Source: Desulfobacterales bacterium
GTDB taxonomy: Bacteria; Desulfobacterota; Desulfobacteria; Desulfobacterales; Desulfobacteraceae
Assembly (NCBI GenBank): GCA_023143455.1
Contig: JAGLHT010000017.1
Coordinates: 1-40,811 of the forward strand
DNA length: 40,811 nt
Direction: 5' to 3'
Positions 27,628-34,696 of the stretch are shown piece by piece. Below the pieces are notes generated by a model. That model was not told the origin of the DNA and made no database searches. It saw only the letters and a program-made list of their open reading frames with translations. A program made the translations under genes and the position numbers. Positions within the stretch are counted from its first letter, which is position 1. Every line of letters begins with the position of its first letter.

Positions 27628-28092
27628 ATGAATATCCTTTTTAAATACATATTTTGGATTTGTCTTTTATCATTATTCATGTCCTTTGGTTGTACACCAA
27701 AAAAAAATCCTCCTGTAGAAACAAAACAACATACTAAGCAATCCCTCCCTGACCCTGCAAAAGAACAAACAAAAAAAATGAAAAGTATAAAACAAATTTA
27801 TTATGTTCATGTTGTTAGATGGGATGGAGAAAGCCTCTCATTAATCTCCAGGTGGTATATTGGAAATTATAAGGACTGGAGACTTCTTGCCAAGCATAAC
27901 CCAGAACTTAATCCATCTAATATACATGTTGGAGATAGAGTCTGGATTCCAAAAGAAAAAATGAAGATTTTCAAACAGATGCCTGAATCCTTTTTAAACA
28001 AGGATAATAAACAAAATGTGAAAAAACAATTAGAACTATACGGTCCAAAAGATCATAAAGAAAAGACTGAAGAATATAGCCATGACCAATAG
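27628..28092 (+). CDS. LysM-domain putative lipoprotein
   Basis: A 154-residue protein beginning 5 bp after the kinase gene. The N-terminus has a hydrophobic stretch (YIFWICLLSLFMSFGC) ending in Cys22, which suggests a lipoprotein. The residues before the Cys (S-F-G-C) are a poor match to the strict lipobox, so lipidation is likely rather than certain. Residues about 58-112 form a LysM-like peptidoglycan-binding unit (YYVHVVRWDGESLSLISRWYIGNYKDWRLLAKHNPELNP, then HVGDRVWIPKE). The C-terminal tail is charged. Its position between the kinase and its phosphatase suggests a role in sensing or anchoring at the cell wall; this is inference. Confidence 0.85.
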   Translation: MNILFKYIFWICLLSLFMSFGCTPKKNPPVETKQHTKQSLPDPAKEQTKKMKSIKQIYYVHVVRWDGESLSLISRWYIGNYKDWRLLAKHNPELNPSNIHVGDRVWIPKEKMKIFKQMPESFLNKDNKQNVKKQLELYGPKDHKEKTEEYSHDQ

Positions 28093-28120
28093 AAACCAAA
28101 CAAAATGGAAGTTTTGAACA

Positions 28121-28951
28121 ATGCCAATTGATTTTGAAGTTGCGGGGCAAACTGACATTGGTAAAAAACGACAAATAAATCAAGATGCTTTTCTAATTGA
28201 TGAAGAAAAAGGATTATTTATTGTCGCAGATGGGCTTGGCGGTCATAGAGCTGGTGAAAAAGCAAGTTTCTTAGCAACTCAGACAGTTCAAACTTTTTTT
28301 AAAGATCACTTTGAAGAAAACCAATCCATGGAAACAAATAAAATTGATAAAAGTCTTTCACCGACTGCACACACTTTACAACATTCCATTGAAAAAGCTA
28401 ATCAATTAGTTCATTTAAAAGCGTTAAATTTTTCCCAATACAATGGGATGGGCACAACCATTGCTGCTGTTTGTCTAAAAGGAAAAAACCTTATTTCTGC
28501 CAATGTCGGTGACAGCCCAGTTTTCCTGATACAAAAAGGAAAAGTCTATCCTCTTTCAGAAACCCATACTGTAGAAGAAGAACACAGTATTCCCGAATCT
28601 TCTCAACTTAACACTTTTGGAAAAAATTATTGGAAAATGCTTACCCGGGCAATTGGAATTGAGGAAAAAGTTAAACCGTATCTTTGTGAGATTCCAGTTT
28701 ATGAAGGCGATACATTTGTTTTATGCTCAGATGGGCTTTCAAAGGCAGTATCTTTTGAAGAAATAGCAAAAACAGTCAAACGATACTCTGCCAAAGACGC
28801 CTGTTCATTATTTGTTGAACTTGCAAATACTCGTGGTGGCAAAGATAATATAACTGTAATTGTTATAAAAATAAAAAAGAGTAGACTATCTTGTTTGAAA
28901 TTAGTATATTGGGCTTCAAAAATGATAAGAAGAGTAATATCACATAAATGA
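28121..28951 (+). CDS. PP2C-family Ser/Thr protein phosphatase
   Basis: A 276-residue PPM-type phosphatase that would reverse the kinase encoded two genes upstream. Metal-binding motifs are visible in order: KRQINQDAFLID (first Asp), FIVADGLGGHRAGEKAS (about 35-51), GMGTTIAAV, SANVGDSPVFLI, TFVLCSDGLSKAV (third Asp) and GGKDNITVIVIKI (C-terminal Asp). A basic C-terminal tail (LKLVYWASKMIRRVIS) extends beyond the core and is moderately hydrophobic, which might favour membrane association. The gene follows the LysM lipoprotein by 28 bp and precedes the FHA gene by 25 bp, consistent with one operon. Confidence 0.94.
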   Translation: MPIDFEVAGQTDIGKKRQINQDAFLIDEEKGLFIVADGLGGHRAGEKASFLATQTVQTFFKDHFEENQSMETNKIDKSLSPTAHTLQHSIEKANQLVHLKALNFSQYNGMGTTIAAVCLKGKNLISANVGDSPVFLIQKGKVYPLSETHTVEEEHSIPESSQLNTFGKNYWKMLTRAIGIEEKVKPYLCEIPVYEGDTFVLCSDGLSKAVSFEEIAKTVKRYSAKDACSLFVELANTRGGKDNITVIVIKIKKSRLSCLKLVYWASKMIRRVISHK

Positions 28952-28976
28952 CACATAAATAGACAGAAAAGAAAAT

Positions 28977-29714
28977 ATGGTTACATTAACGCTTATTTAT
29001 GGAAAAAAACAATTAAAAAAGTTTGCTTTGAAAAAGGGTGAGGCTTTGACTGTTGGTAGAAAAAATACCAATAATGTAACAATTGACAATGTTGCGGTTT
29101 CAGGCAGCCATGCAGAGATTTTATACCTAGATAAAGGGTTACTTGTTACTGACTTAAACAGTAAAAATGGAACATTTGTTAATAAAAAAAAAATAAATGC
29201 CCATTGGCTTCAAAATCATGACAGAATTTCTATCTGCAAACATACACTGATTGTTTCCAATCTACATGTTCAAAACTCTGCCCATCCAGATAATGCATCT
29301 GACTCAACTATTATTGGCTCTGGATTATATAATGATGAGACAATGATCCTTGATACAAATGCACAAAAATCACTAGTAGAACAAAACAGAACAAAAACTC
29401 GAATACGACTAAATAAAAAGAAAAAATCTCTTGGTGTGCTTATTTATTTATCAGGTGGTAAAGGCAGATTAGAGCTAACCAATAGAATTATAAAAATTGG
29501 AAAAAGTGATGCCTGTGATATCCCTGTAAAGGGTTTCTTTGTAGGAAAAACTATGGCAACAATTGTAAAAAGACCAGATGGATATTACTTTAGTTATTAT
29601 CAAGGTTTTACTAAACCAAAGATAAATAATAGACCAATTACCGGCTCGGTAAAATTAAAAGCACATGATAAGATTAAAGTTGGGCCATCAGTCTTAGAAT
29701 TTTATTTCAAATAA
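28977..29714 (+). CDS. FHA-domain protein with two FHA-like units
   Basis: A 245-residue protein. The N-terminal FHA domain (about 1-100) has the classical phosphothreonine-binding features: TVGRKNTNNVTI, SGSHAEI, then DLNSKNGTFVN. A linker (about 100-150) holds several Thr and Ser residues (DSTIIGSG; DETMILDT) that are plausible sites for the neighbouring kinase. The second half (about 155-245: RIIKIGKSDACDIPVKG, then KPKINNRPI and DKIKVGPSVLEF) looks like a degenerate FHA fold. FHA domains read phospho-Thr, so this is the likely output adaptor of the kinase/PP2C pair. The physiological target is unknown. truA follows 32 bp downstream, perhaps cotranscribed. Confidence 0.9.
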   Translation: MVTLTLIYGKKQLKKFALKKGEALTVGRKNTNNVTIDNVAVSGSHAEILYLDKGLLVTDLNSKNGTFVNKKKINAHWLQNHDRISICKHTLIVSNLHVQNSAHPDNASDSTIIGSGLYNDETMILDTNAQKSLVEQNRTKTRIRLNKKKKSLGVLIYLSGGKGRLELTNRIIKIGKSDACDIPVKGFFVGKTMATIVKRPDGYYFSYYQGFTKPKINNRPITGSVKLKAHDKIKVGPSVLEFYFK

Positions 29715-29746
29715 AACATTTTAAGAACCCTTTCTACCAACAAATC

Positions 29747-30517
29747 ATGAGAACCAATTTCAAAATTGTTGTTGAATATGATGGCAGGAAATATTCAGGG
29801 TGGCAAATACAAAAAGACCGAATAACAATCCAATCAGAACTTGAAAAAGCCCTTTCTATAATTTTAAATCAAAATATAAAAGTTTTTGGCTCTGGTAGGA
29901 CAGATGCTGGTGTCCACGCCTATGGCCAAGTTGCAAATTTTATTGCAAACACAGAGCTATCCTGTGAAATAATTAAAAAAGGAGTGAATAGTATCATCAA
30001 AGGCTCTGTTGTTATAAGAAAATGTGATATTGTTCATGAAGATTTTCATGCAAGGCATGATGCAGTTAGTAAAGAATACCATTATCACATATTAAACAGA
30101 GATGATCCCTGTGCCATACAAAGACATTATATGTGGCACGTTAAAAAAAAGCTTGATTTAAAACAAATGCAAGAATGTTGCAAAATAATAAAAGGCAAGC
30201 ATGATTTTAAATCTTTCGAAGGGTCGGGTAGTCCAAAATATACTACAATAAGAGAAATATTTTCTGCTGAGTTTTTTATGGAGGCAAACCATAATAACCA
30301 TGACAATGATAACATTGACAGAATAATTTTTAAAATATCTGCCAATGGATTTTTGAAATTTATGGTAAGAAACCTTATTGGAACAATTGTACTTGCCGGA
30401 CTTTTAAAAATAGATACACAACAATTTAAAGATATCCTGAATGCAAAGGATAGAAACCTTGCAGGTCCAACAGCTCCAGCACACGGACTTTTTTTAATGA
30501 ATGTTAAATATCCTTAA
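29747..30517 (+). CDS. truA: tRNA pseudouridine(38-40) synthase TruA
   Basis: TruA modifies uridines 38-40 in the anticodon stem-loop of tRNAs. The 256-residue length fits. The N-terminus has VVEYDGRKYSGWQIQ, the catalytic motif is GSGRTDAGVHAYGQVANF with Asp53 as nucleophile, and the C-terminal half shows DFHARHDAVSKEYHYHI, HDFKSFEGSG and FLKFMVRNLIGTIV. It lies at the end of the kinase-PP2C-FHA run without a functional link. Its stop is 8 bp from the convergent aminotransferase stop. No obvious ribosome site is seen before ATG 29747. Confidence 0.96.
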   Translation: MRTNFKIVVEYDGRKYSGWQIQKDRITIQSELEKALSIILNQNIKVFGSGRTDAGVHAYGQVANFIANTELSCEIIKKGVNSIIKGSVVIRKCDIVHEDFHARHDAVSKEYHYHILNRDDPCAIQRHYMWHVKKKLDLKQMQECCKIIKGKHDFKSFEGSGSPKYTTIREIFSAEFFMEANHNNHDNDNIDRIIFKISANGFLKFMVRNLIGTIVLAGLLKIDTQQFKDILNAKDRNLAGPTAPAHGLFLMNVKYP

Positions 30518-30525
30518 ATTGTGCC

Positions 30526-31839
30526 TTATAATCGAAGATCATTTACACCTTTTACAATTATATCAAAAAGAATTTTCAAATCTTTTTCTTCAACACATGA
30601 AAACGCTATTCTTAAATTATTTTCTCCAATGGAAATCAGTCCCAGACCATATTTTTCTAAAAGATGTATCCTCAACTCTTCAGCATTGTTTTCTTTAAGG
30701 CGTATGCACATAAAATATCCGGAATTAAAAGGATAGACATCAAATGCATCTTTATATTCAGAATTTTTTAGAATTTCTTTAATTTCAAAACATCGACCCA
30801 TGAGCAAGTCAAATTTTTCTTTCTTTAAGTCCAAGTAATTCTCACTATCCATTGATTTCAAAAGAATTGTCTGGCTTAAATGAGATACGTTTGAGACATT
30901 CCCTCGTATACATCCAGCTGTTTTTTTCTCAAGCGCCTCACAAATTTTATCACTATTTTTTTGAGCCAAAAAACCATAAGTAATAAAACCTATACGGAGT
31001 CCCCATACATAATCTTCTTTTGTTGCCCCATCAAGTTTAACAGCAAGAATTCTTTCATCAATACCTGAAAGCAATGAAAAAATAGATTCTTTCATTGTCT
31101 CTTGTTCATAAAAAAGCCCAAAATATGCATCATCACACATTGCAATAACATTTGTTCCTTTTTGTGCAATATCGCATAAGATATCTGCTATCCTTTTCCC
31201 TTCTTTAACAGACAAAGAATAGCCAGTTGGGTTATGGGGAAAATTAAGAATTACAATAATTTTGTCAGAAGACTCAGCCTCTTCTCTAACCATATTTTCA
31301 AATGAATCTATATTATATGAAGAAAGCTTTGAATCAAAAGTAGTATATTGTTTAACTTTTACACCCTTTCGCACACCAAAAGTCATGTTATAATTGCCCC
31401 ACATCATATCGGGCAAAATGACTATATCTCCAGGGTCTGTCCAAAGATCTGAAAACATGCTAACTGCATGGGTAATCCCTGAGGTAACTACCGGAAGGCT
31501 GATATTTTTTCCATCAAGAGATGGATTTTTATGAAAAAGTGCCTTTTTCCATTTTTCCCTAAGCTCAGGCAAACCAAATGAAGAAGCATATGGAAGATAT
31601 TTATCAGGGTCAATCCCATTAATAAATTGAGTGACCGAAGAAAGGCTCATAACAGAATTGTCCTGCTTTGCAATGCCGATAGTCGCATTGATTTTATAGG
31701 CTTTCTCCTTTGCCTCTGCACTCTGGCTTAAAATTCCTTTTGGGAAAAAAAGCTCTTTTCCAATATTAGACAACATATCATAAATATAAGGATTAGATGC
31801 CTGAATTTCCTTATTTAAATCCTGTGCTAGTTTGTTCAT
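30526..31839 (-). CDS. PLP-dependent aminotransferase, class I/II fold
   Basis: A 437-residue fold-type I aminotransferase. Visible features are YASSFGLPELREKWKKAL (near 85-105), the PLP phosphate-binding TSGITHAVSM, VILPDMMWGNYN, NFPHNPTGYSLS (the conserved Asn-Pro), CDDAYFGLFYE (Asp-x-Tyr), and a likely Schiff-base Lys in LDGATKEDYVWGLRIGF. The C-terminal part has FNSGYFMCIRL. The substrate cannot be assigned: the ATKEDY loop is unusual relative to AspC/TyrB (SFSK), and no amino-acid pathway gene is in the same transcript. It begins 6 bp after the PxxKW cysteine-rich gene, so the two are cotranscribed. Confidence 0.88.
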   Translation of the reverse strand: MNKLAQDLNKEIQASNPYIYDMLSNIGKELFFPKGILSQSAEAKEKAYKINATIGIAKQDNSVMSLSSVTQFINGIDPDKYLPYASSFGLPELREKWKKALFHKNPSLDGKNISLPVVTSGITHAVSMFSDLWTDPGDIVILPDMMWGNYNMTFGVRKGVKVKQYTTFDSKLSSYNIDSFENMVREEAESSDKIIVILNFPHNPTGYSLSVKEGKRIADILCDIAQKGTNVIAMCDDAYFGLFYEQETMKESIFSLLSGIDERILAVKLDGATKEDYVWGLRIGFITYGFLAQKNSDKICEALEKKTAGCIRGNVSNVSHLSQTILLKSMDSENYLDLKKEKFDLLMGRCFEIKEILKNSEYKDAFDVYPFNSGYFMCIRLKENNAEELRIHLLEKYGLGLISIGENNLRIAFSCVEEKDLKILFDIIVKGVNDLRL

Positions 31840-31845
31840 AAGATA

Positions 31846-32118
31846 TTATCGTCTCTTAGAAGCTTTGATTGGATTAATCTTCTGTGTTTTTACTTCTACA
31901 GTTGTTTTCACATGTGTAGCAAGGTTACAATTTCCGTTTTTCCATTTCAAAGCAGGGTCTGGTGCTGCATCACAATACGTGCCGGTTTTAAATGTTTTTG
32001 ATCTGTTACAGCCATCACATGATTCAATCACTGCTTCACACTTCCCATCATTGTATTTGCAGCCCGAAGCTGCCATAAACACACACTCATCACCTTCTCT
32101 TACTGTTGTACAAATCAT
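31846..32118 (-). CDS. PxxKW-type cysteine-rich small protein
   Basis: A 90-residue protein from ATG 32118, chosen because AGGAGA lies 7 nt before it; an ATG at 32151 would add 11 residues without a ribosome site. Eight cysteines (positions 3, 12, 20, 27, 34, 37, 49, 64) and the segment PALKWKNGNCNLA (PxxKW at 55-59) match the small cysteine-rich PxxKW family that I recall from Desulfobacterota. Its function is unknown. The cysteine spacing suggests metal binding or disulphides. There is no signal peptide, and the C-terminus is basic (KTQKINPIKASKRR). It lies 6 bp before the aminotransferase gene and 87 bp after the histidine kinase. Confidence 0.85.
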   Translation of the reverse strand: MICTTVREGDECVFMAASGCKYNDGKCEAVIESCDGCNRSKTFKTGTYCDAAPDPALKWKNGNCNLATHVKTTVEVKTQKINPIKASKRR

Positions 32119-32151
32119 TATAGACTCTCCTTTTGGGTTTAATATAAACAT

Positions 32152-32185
32152 AAAAAAAACCTTAATACTATATCAAATTATTAAG
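32152..32185 (-). terminator. Putative intrinsic terminator after the histidine kinase
   Basis: On the minus strand CTTAATA (32185-32179), an 11-nt loop and TATTAAG (32167-32161) make a 7-bp AT-rich stem followed by G and eight T (32159-32152). It lies just past the kinase stop and before the PxxKW start. The stem is weak, so partial read-through is likely. Confidence 0.4.
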
Positions 32186-32205
32186 CATAGGTAAAGAAAT
32201 AAATT

Positions 32206-34122
32206 TTACAAGGCAACCTTCTGAAATTCAATATGAATGGAAGTTCCTCCTGATTTGAAACAATCATCTGGTGTTTTACATGCCCCGCACAATTTAATAT
32301 CACCGGGACAGATATCATCATCATTAGGTATAACACCACACCTGTTTGAATCGATCCATATTTTAAAATTACATCTTTCAGAAAAAACTTTTATTCTTAG
32401 AAGATCAAATCCCCTGCCGCCGGCATTAAAATCATAGGGGGTTTTTGTAGAATAATTGATAGATTCTGGAGGACTAAAAAAATTTTCAAATATTAAGTGT
32501 AATTTCTCTTTAGTAAATCCGATTCCATAATCTTTGACAATCAATTCCGGGCAATTTCCTCTGTTTTTCAGAATAATATCGATTTTACTTTCATCAGGGG
32601 TGTATTCAAATGCATTCCGGATTATCCCTTTTGTAATGATGTCAAGAATTTCAGTCGGGATATTAATTGTGGCAGCTGTGTCAATCTGCAAGTTTAAGAG
32701 GCATTTACGATGCTGAAATTCTGGACGAAGTTGCTCAATCTGTTTTGTCAGGTATTTATCAAAAAAAAGAGACCTGGATTGAATTTCTTTTTGACCAAAC
32801 AGGCTTTCTATAGTTTCGCGCACTCTATTTATAATATCAATGTTTTCAGTTTCGCTTTCAAACAAGGCAGTTAATTCATCTTTGCAAGCATCAAGAAGTT
32901 TGTTGAGAATATTATATGCCTTATAATCTTTTTTTCTTAAAAGGTCTTCAACTTCATATTGTATATCTATAATCCTGTTAAGATTTCTATGTGCTCTGGT
33001 GAGAATTTTTTCCATAGATGGATTTTCTAATCCTAATGCTTTAAGTTTTTTTGACAAAAGTGCCATGGATGCGCTCAAAACTGAAACAGGAGTTTTGATT
33101 TCATGGGCAAGATGGTTAATCACCTTATCTTTTGCATTATTCAATATTTTTAGTTCTTTATAGGATTTGCGTAATTCTTCATGTATCCTGGTATTTTCAA
33201 TAGGTAGCGCAATAGTACTGGTCACCATGCTTAGAAGTTCAATGTCAGTTTTATCAAATTCTCCGTTATTTTTATTGACAACAGTTACCACACCAATTGT
33301 CTGATCTTGAAGCTTTATAGGAACAGATAAAATATTTTTTGTCACAAGATCGGTCTCATCATCTACTCTTTTAAGGAAAAAAGAACATTTAGATACATCT
33401 GGAATAATCATGGGTTCGCCGGTTTTATAAACACGTCCGGTCACTCCCTGATCAGCTGAAAACCTGATCTTTTTAAACTTTTTTTCTGATTCAAGATCCC
33501 GATATTGAACTGAAAAGAAATATAGTTGATCTTTTAATTTATCTGCCAGCAGAATAAAAGCTCCTTCAACTGATATCAATTCTTGTATTTCTTTGTTGAT
33601 AAGGACTATAAGATCTCCAAGTTTATGATAATGATGAAGTGCCTTGGATATCCTGAACATGATCTGGTTGCTTTTTGCAATACGTTTTTCAATTGTTATG
33701 TCCCGCAGTATTAATATCTGTCCCGCTGGCTTGTTATGATCATCATACAAAATTGAGCCATTAATCAATATATCAAGGGTTCGCCCGTCTTTAGTATACC
33801 TTTGAGTTTCAAAATCGTGAACCATCTTATTTTCAAAAAGCTGTTTCATCCCCTGTTTTGCTTGATTTTCCATATGAGCCGGAATGAATTTGATATTTTT
33901 TCCCTTTACCTCTTTAAGGGTCCATCCAAAAATTCTTTCAAACGCAGGATTTATATATTCAACCGTGTTATTAAAGGTAAATACAAATACTGGGTCTGGA
34001 AGAAACTTTAGGAGTGTATTGAGCCTTTTCTGCGCAAGACGGCTTTCCTGATACAATAACTTAGTAGTTTTTTCTGAATTCTGCGCATCTTCAATAGCTG
34101 ATTGTTTGTCCGTCAATTTCAT
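32206..34122 (-). CDS. Cytoplasmic PAS-GAF sensor histidine kinase with cysteine cluster
   Basis: A 638-residue kinase with no membrane helix. A short coiled-coil leads to a PAS domain (about 33-145: LPDPVFVFTFNNTVEYINPAFERIFGW, then GQILILRDITIEK), a GAF domain (about 155-310, with QGVTGRVYKTGEPMII and SVPIKLQDQTIGVVTVVN), and a HisKA helix pair with His340 in HLAHEIKTPVS. An unusually long linker (about 390-480) precedes the ATPase domain: N-box IIRNAFEYTPD (500-510), G1 DYGIGF (531-536), GGRGFDLLRI (568-577). An insert at 595-621 carries C-x9-C-x6-C-x2-C-x5-C before the final GGTSIHIEF. A good ribosome site AGGAG precedes ATG 34122. No response regulator is adjacent. Confidence 0.93.
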   Translation of the reverse strand: MKLTDKQSAIEDAQNSEKTTKLLYQESRLAQKRLNTLLKFLPDPVFVFTFNNTVEYINPAFERIFGWTLKEVKGKNIKFIPAHMENQAKQGMKQLFENKMVHDFETQRYTKDGRTLDILINGSILYDDHNKPAGQILILRDITIEKRIAKSNQIMFRISKALHHYHKLGDLIVLINKEIQELISVEGAFILLADKLKDQLYFFSVQYRDLESEKKFKKIRFSADQGVTGRVYKTGEPMIIPDVSKCSFFLKRVDDETDLVTKNILSVPIKLQDQTIGVVTVVNKNNGEFDKTDIELLSMVTSTIALPIENTRIHEELRKSYKELKILNNAKDKVINHLAHEIKTPVSVLSASMALLSKKLKALGLENPSMEKILTRAHRNLNRIIDIQYEVEDLLRKKDYKAYNILNKLLDACKDELTALFESETENIDIINRVRETIESLFGQKEIQSRSLFFDKYLTKQIEQLRPEFQHRKCLLNLQIDTAATINIPTEILDIITKGIIRNAFEYTPDESKIDIILKNRGNCPELIVKDYGIGFTKEKLHLIFENFFSPPESINYSTKTPYDFNAGGRGFDLLRIKVFSERCNFKIWIDSNRCGVIPNDDDICPGDIKLCGACKTPDDCFKSGGTSIHIEFQKVAL

Positions 34123-34281
34123 TTATACTCCTTTAATAACTGTCTGTGAATAATACATGGTTAGTTCAGCTGAAAGAAACACACCTGCTTGCCCTAGTAC
34201 ATATAATTCACAAGGTCCAAAGTCTGAAGTTTTATTCCCCTTGGATAATTCTTTTTTGGATACTTTATTACACATATTCAT
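34123..34281 (-). CDS. Small conserved-looking ORF (52 aa) abutting the histidine kinase
   Basis: On the minus strand an ORF of 52 codons runs from ATG 34281 to TAA at 34125-34123; the next base starts the kinase ATG (TAAATG). The product opens MNMCNKVSKKELSKG and contains FGPCELYVLGQAGVFLSAEL, ending TVIKGV. It has two cysteines (4 and 24), and its composition is protein-like rather than random for AT-rich DNA. The kinase's ribosome site is inside its last codons, so translation would be coupled. A perfect TTGACA -35 lies about 90 bp upstream. A second in-frame ATG is at 34275. I do not recognise the family. It could be a partner or regulator of the kinase, or an upstream leader ORF. Confidence 0.6.
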   Translation of the reverse strand: MNMCNKVSKKELSKGNKTSDFGPCELYVLGQAGVFLSAELTMYYSQTVIKGV

Positions 34282-34345
34282 AAAATATTCTCAAATCTTT
34301 TACACAAAACAAGGTAAATGCTACTCTGGTTAACCTTCCACTAAA

Positions 34346-34374
34346 TAAATATTTTATAAGCTCTATCATGTCAA
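34346..34374 (-). promoter_or_regulatory. Putative promoter for the small ORF-kinase transcript
   Basis: On the minus strand a perfect TTGACA (34374-34369), 17 nt and TATTTA (34351-34346) direct transcription towards the small ORF at 34281. It is back-to-back with the putative trp promoter, whose TTGACA begins about 40 bp away on the other strand. Confidence 0.45.
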
Positions 34375-34414
34375 GGATATATAAATATTGTTTCTATACA
34401 GAGAAACATTTTTG

Positions 34415-34443
34415 TTGACAAAAAATCAAAGATGATTTAGTGT
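34415..34443 (+). promoter_or_regulatory. Putative trp operon promoter
   Basis: A perfect TTGACA (34415-34420), 17 nt and TAGTGT (34438-34443) precede the leader ORF. The implied transcript start near 34450 gives a leader of about 245 nt before trpE, long enough for an attenuator. No TrpR-like operator palindrome is evident. Confidence 0.5.
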
Positions 34444-34483
34444 ATGACCCAAATTTGAATGAATGCATACGAGTATAGTAATT

Positions 34484-34570
34484 ATGGAAACATTGAAACA
34501 AATAAAAGTAATTAATAAAATAAAACGGTGGCAATGTTGGCGTATCAGTAAGCTGCTGTCTTATTTTTAA
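34484..34570 (+). CDS. trpL: Putative trp operon leader peptide
   Basis: A 28-codon ORF upstream of trpE, starting ATG 34484 and ending TAA 34568-34570. Two Trp codons (16 and 19, at 34529-34531 and 34538-34540) lie in the segment KRWQCWRISK, recalling the WWRTS ending of the E. coli leader. Trp is otherwise a rare residue. Two terminator-like hairpins follow before trpE. An in-frame ATG at 34463 would lengthen it to 35 codons but would leave almost no leader after the predicted transcript start. The ribosome site is weak (GAG 10 nt upstream). Ribosome stalling at these codons under Trp shortage would plausibly control read-through into trpE. Confidence 0.65.
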   Translation: METLKQIKVINKIKRWQCWRISKLLSYF

Positions 34571-34591
34571 AAATATTTTTAAGAATTTTAG

Positions 34592-34624
34592 ACCGCGGCG
34601 TGTCACGCTTTCGCGGTTTTTTTT
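34592..34624 (+). terminator. First terminator-like hairpin in the trp leader (attenuator candidate)
   Basis: ACCGCG (34592-34597) pairs with CGCGGT (34612-34617), and inside it GCGT pairs with ACGC around a GTC loop, with a TTT bulge (34609-34611). A run of eight T follows (34617-34624). It is the most GC-rich spot of the intergenic region. It begins 21 nt after the leader ORF stop. A competing antiterminator pairing is not obvious by eye. Confidence 0.7.
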
Positions 34625-34631
34625 ATTTTAT

Positions 34632-34666
34632 AAGGCTGCCAAAGATAATATGGTAAGCCTTTTTTT
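34632..34666 (+). terminator. Second terminator-like hairpin just before trpE
   Basis: AAGGCT (34632-34637) pairs with AGCCTT (34656-34661), and inside it GCCA pairs with TGGT (one G-U) across a single-A bulge, around a 9-nt loop. Seven T follow (34660-34666). Its GCCAA (34638-34642) is complementary to TTGGC over the second leader Trp codon (34537-34541), a possible alternative pairing. Confidence 0.65.
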
Positions 34667-34696
34667 ATTTTGTACATTATAATTAGGACAAAGAGT

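Noticed and set aside
31832-32194. 120-codon plus-strand frame over the PxxKW gene
   Set aside because: The minus-strand reading has a good ribosome site and recognisable cysteine pattern; the plus frame has neither.
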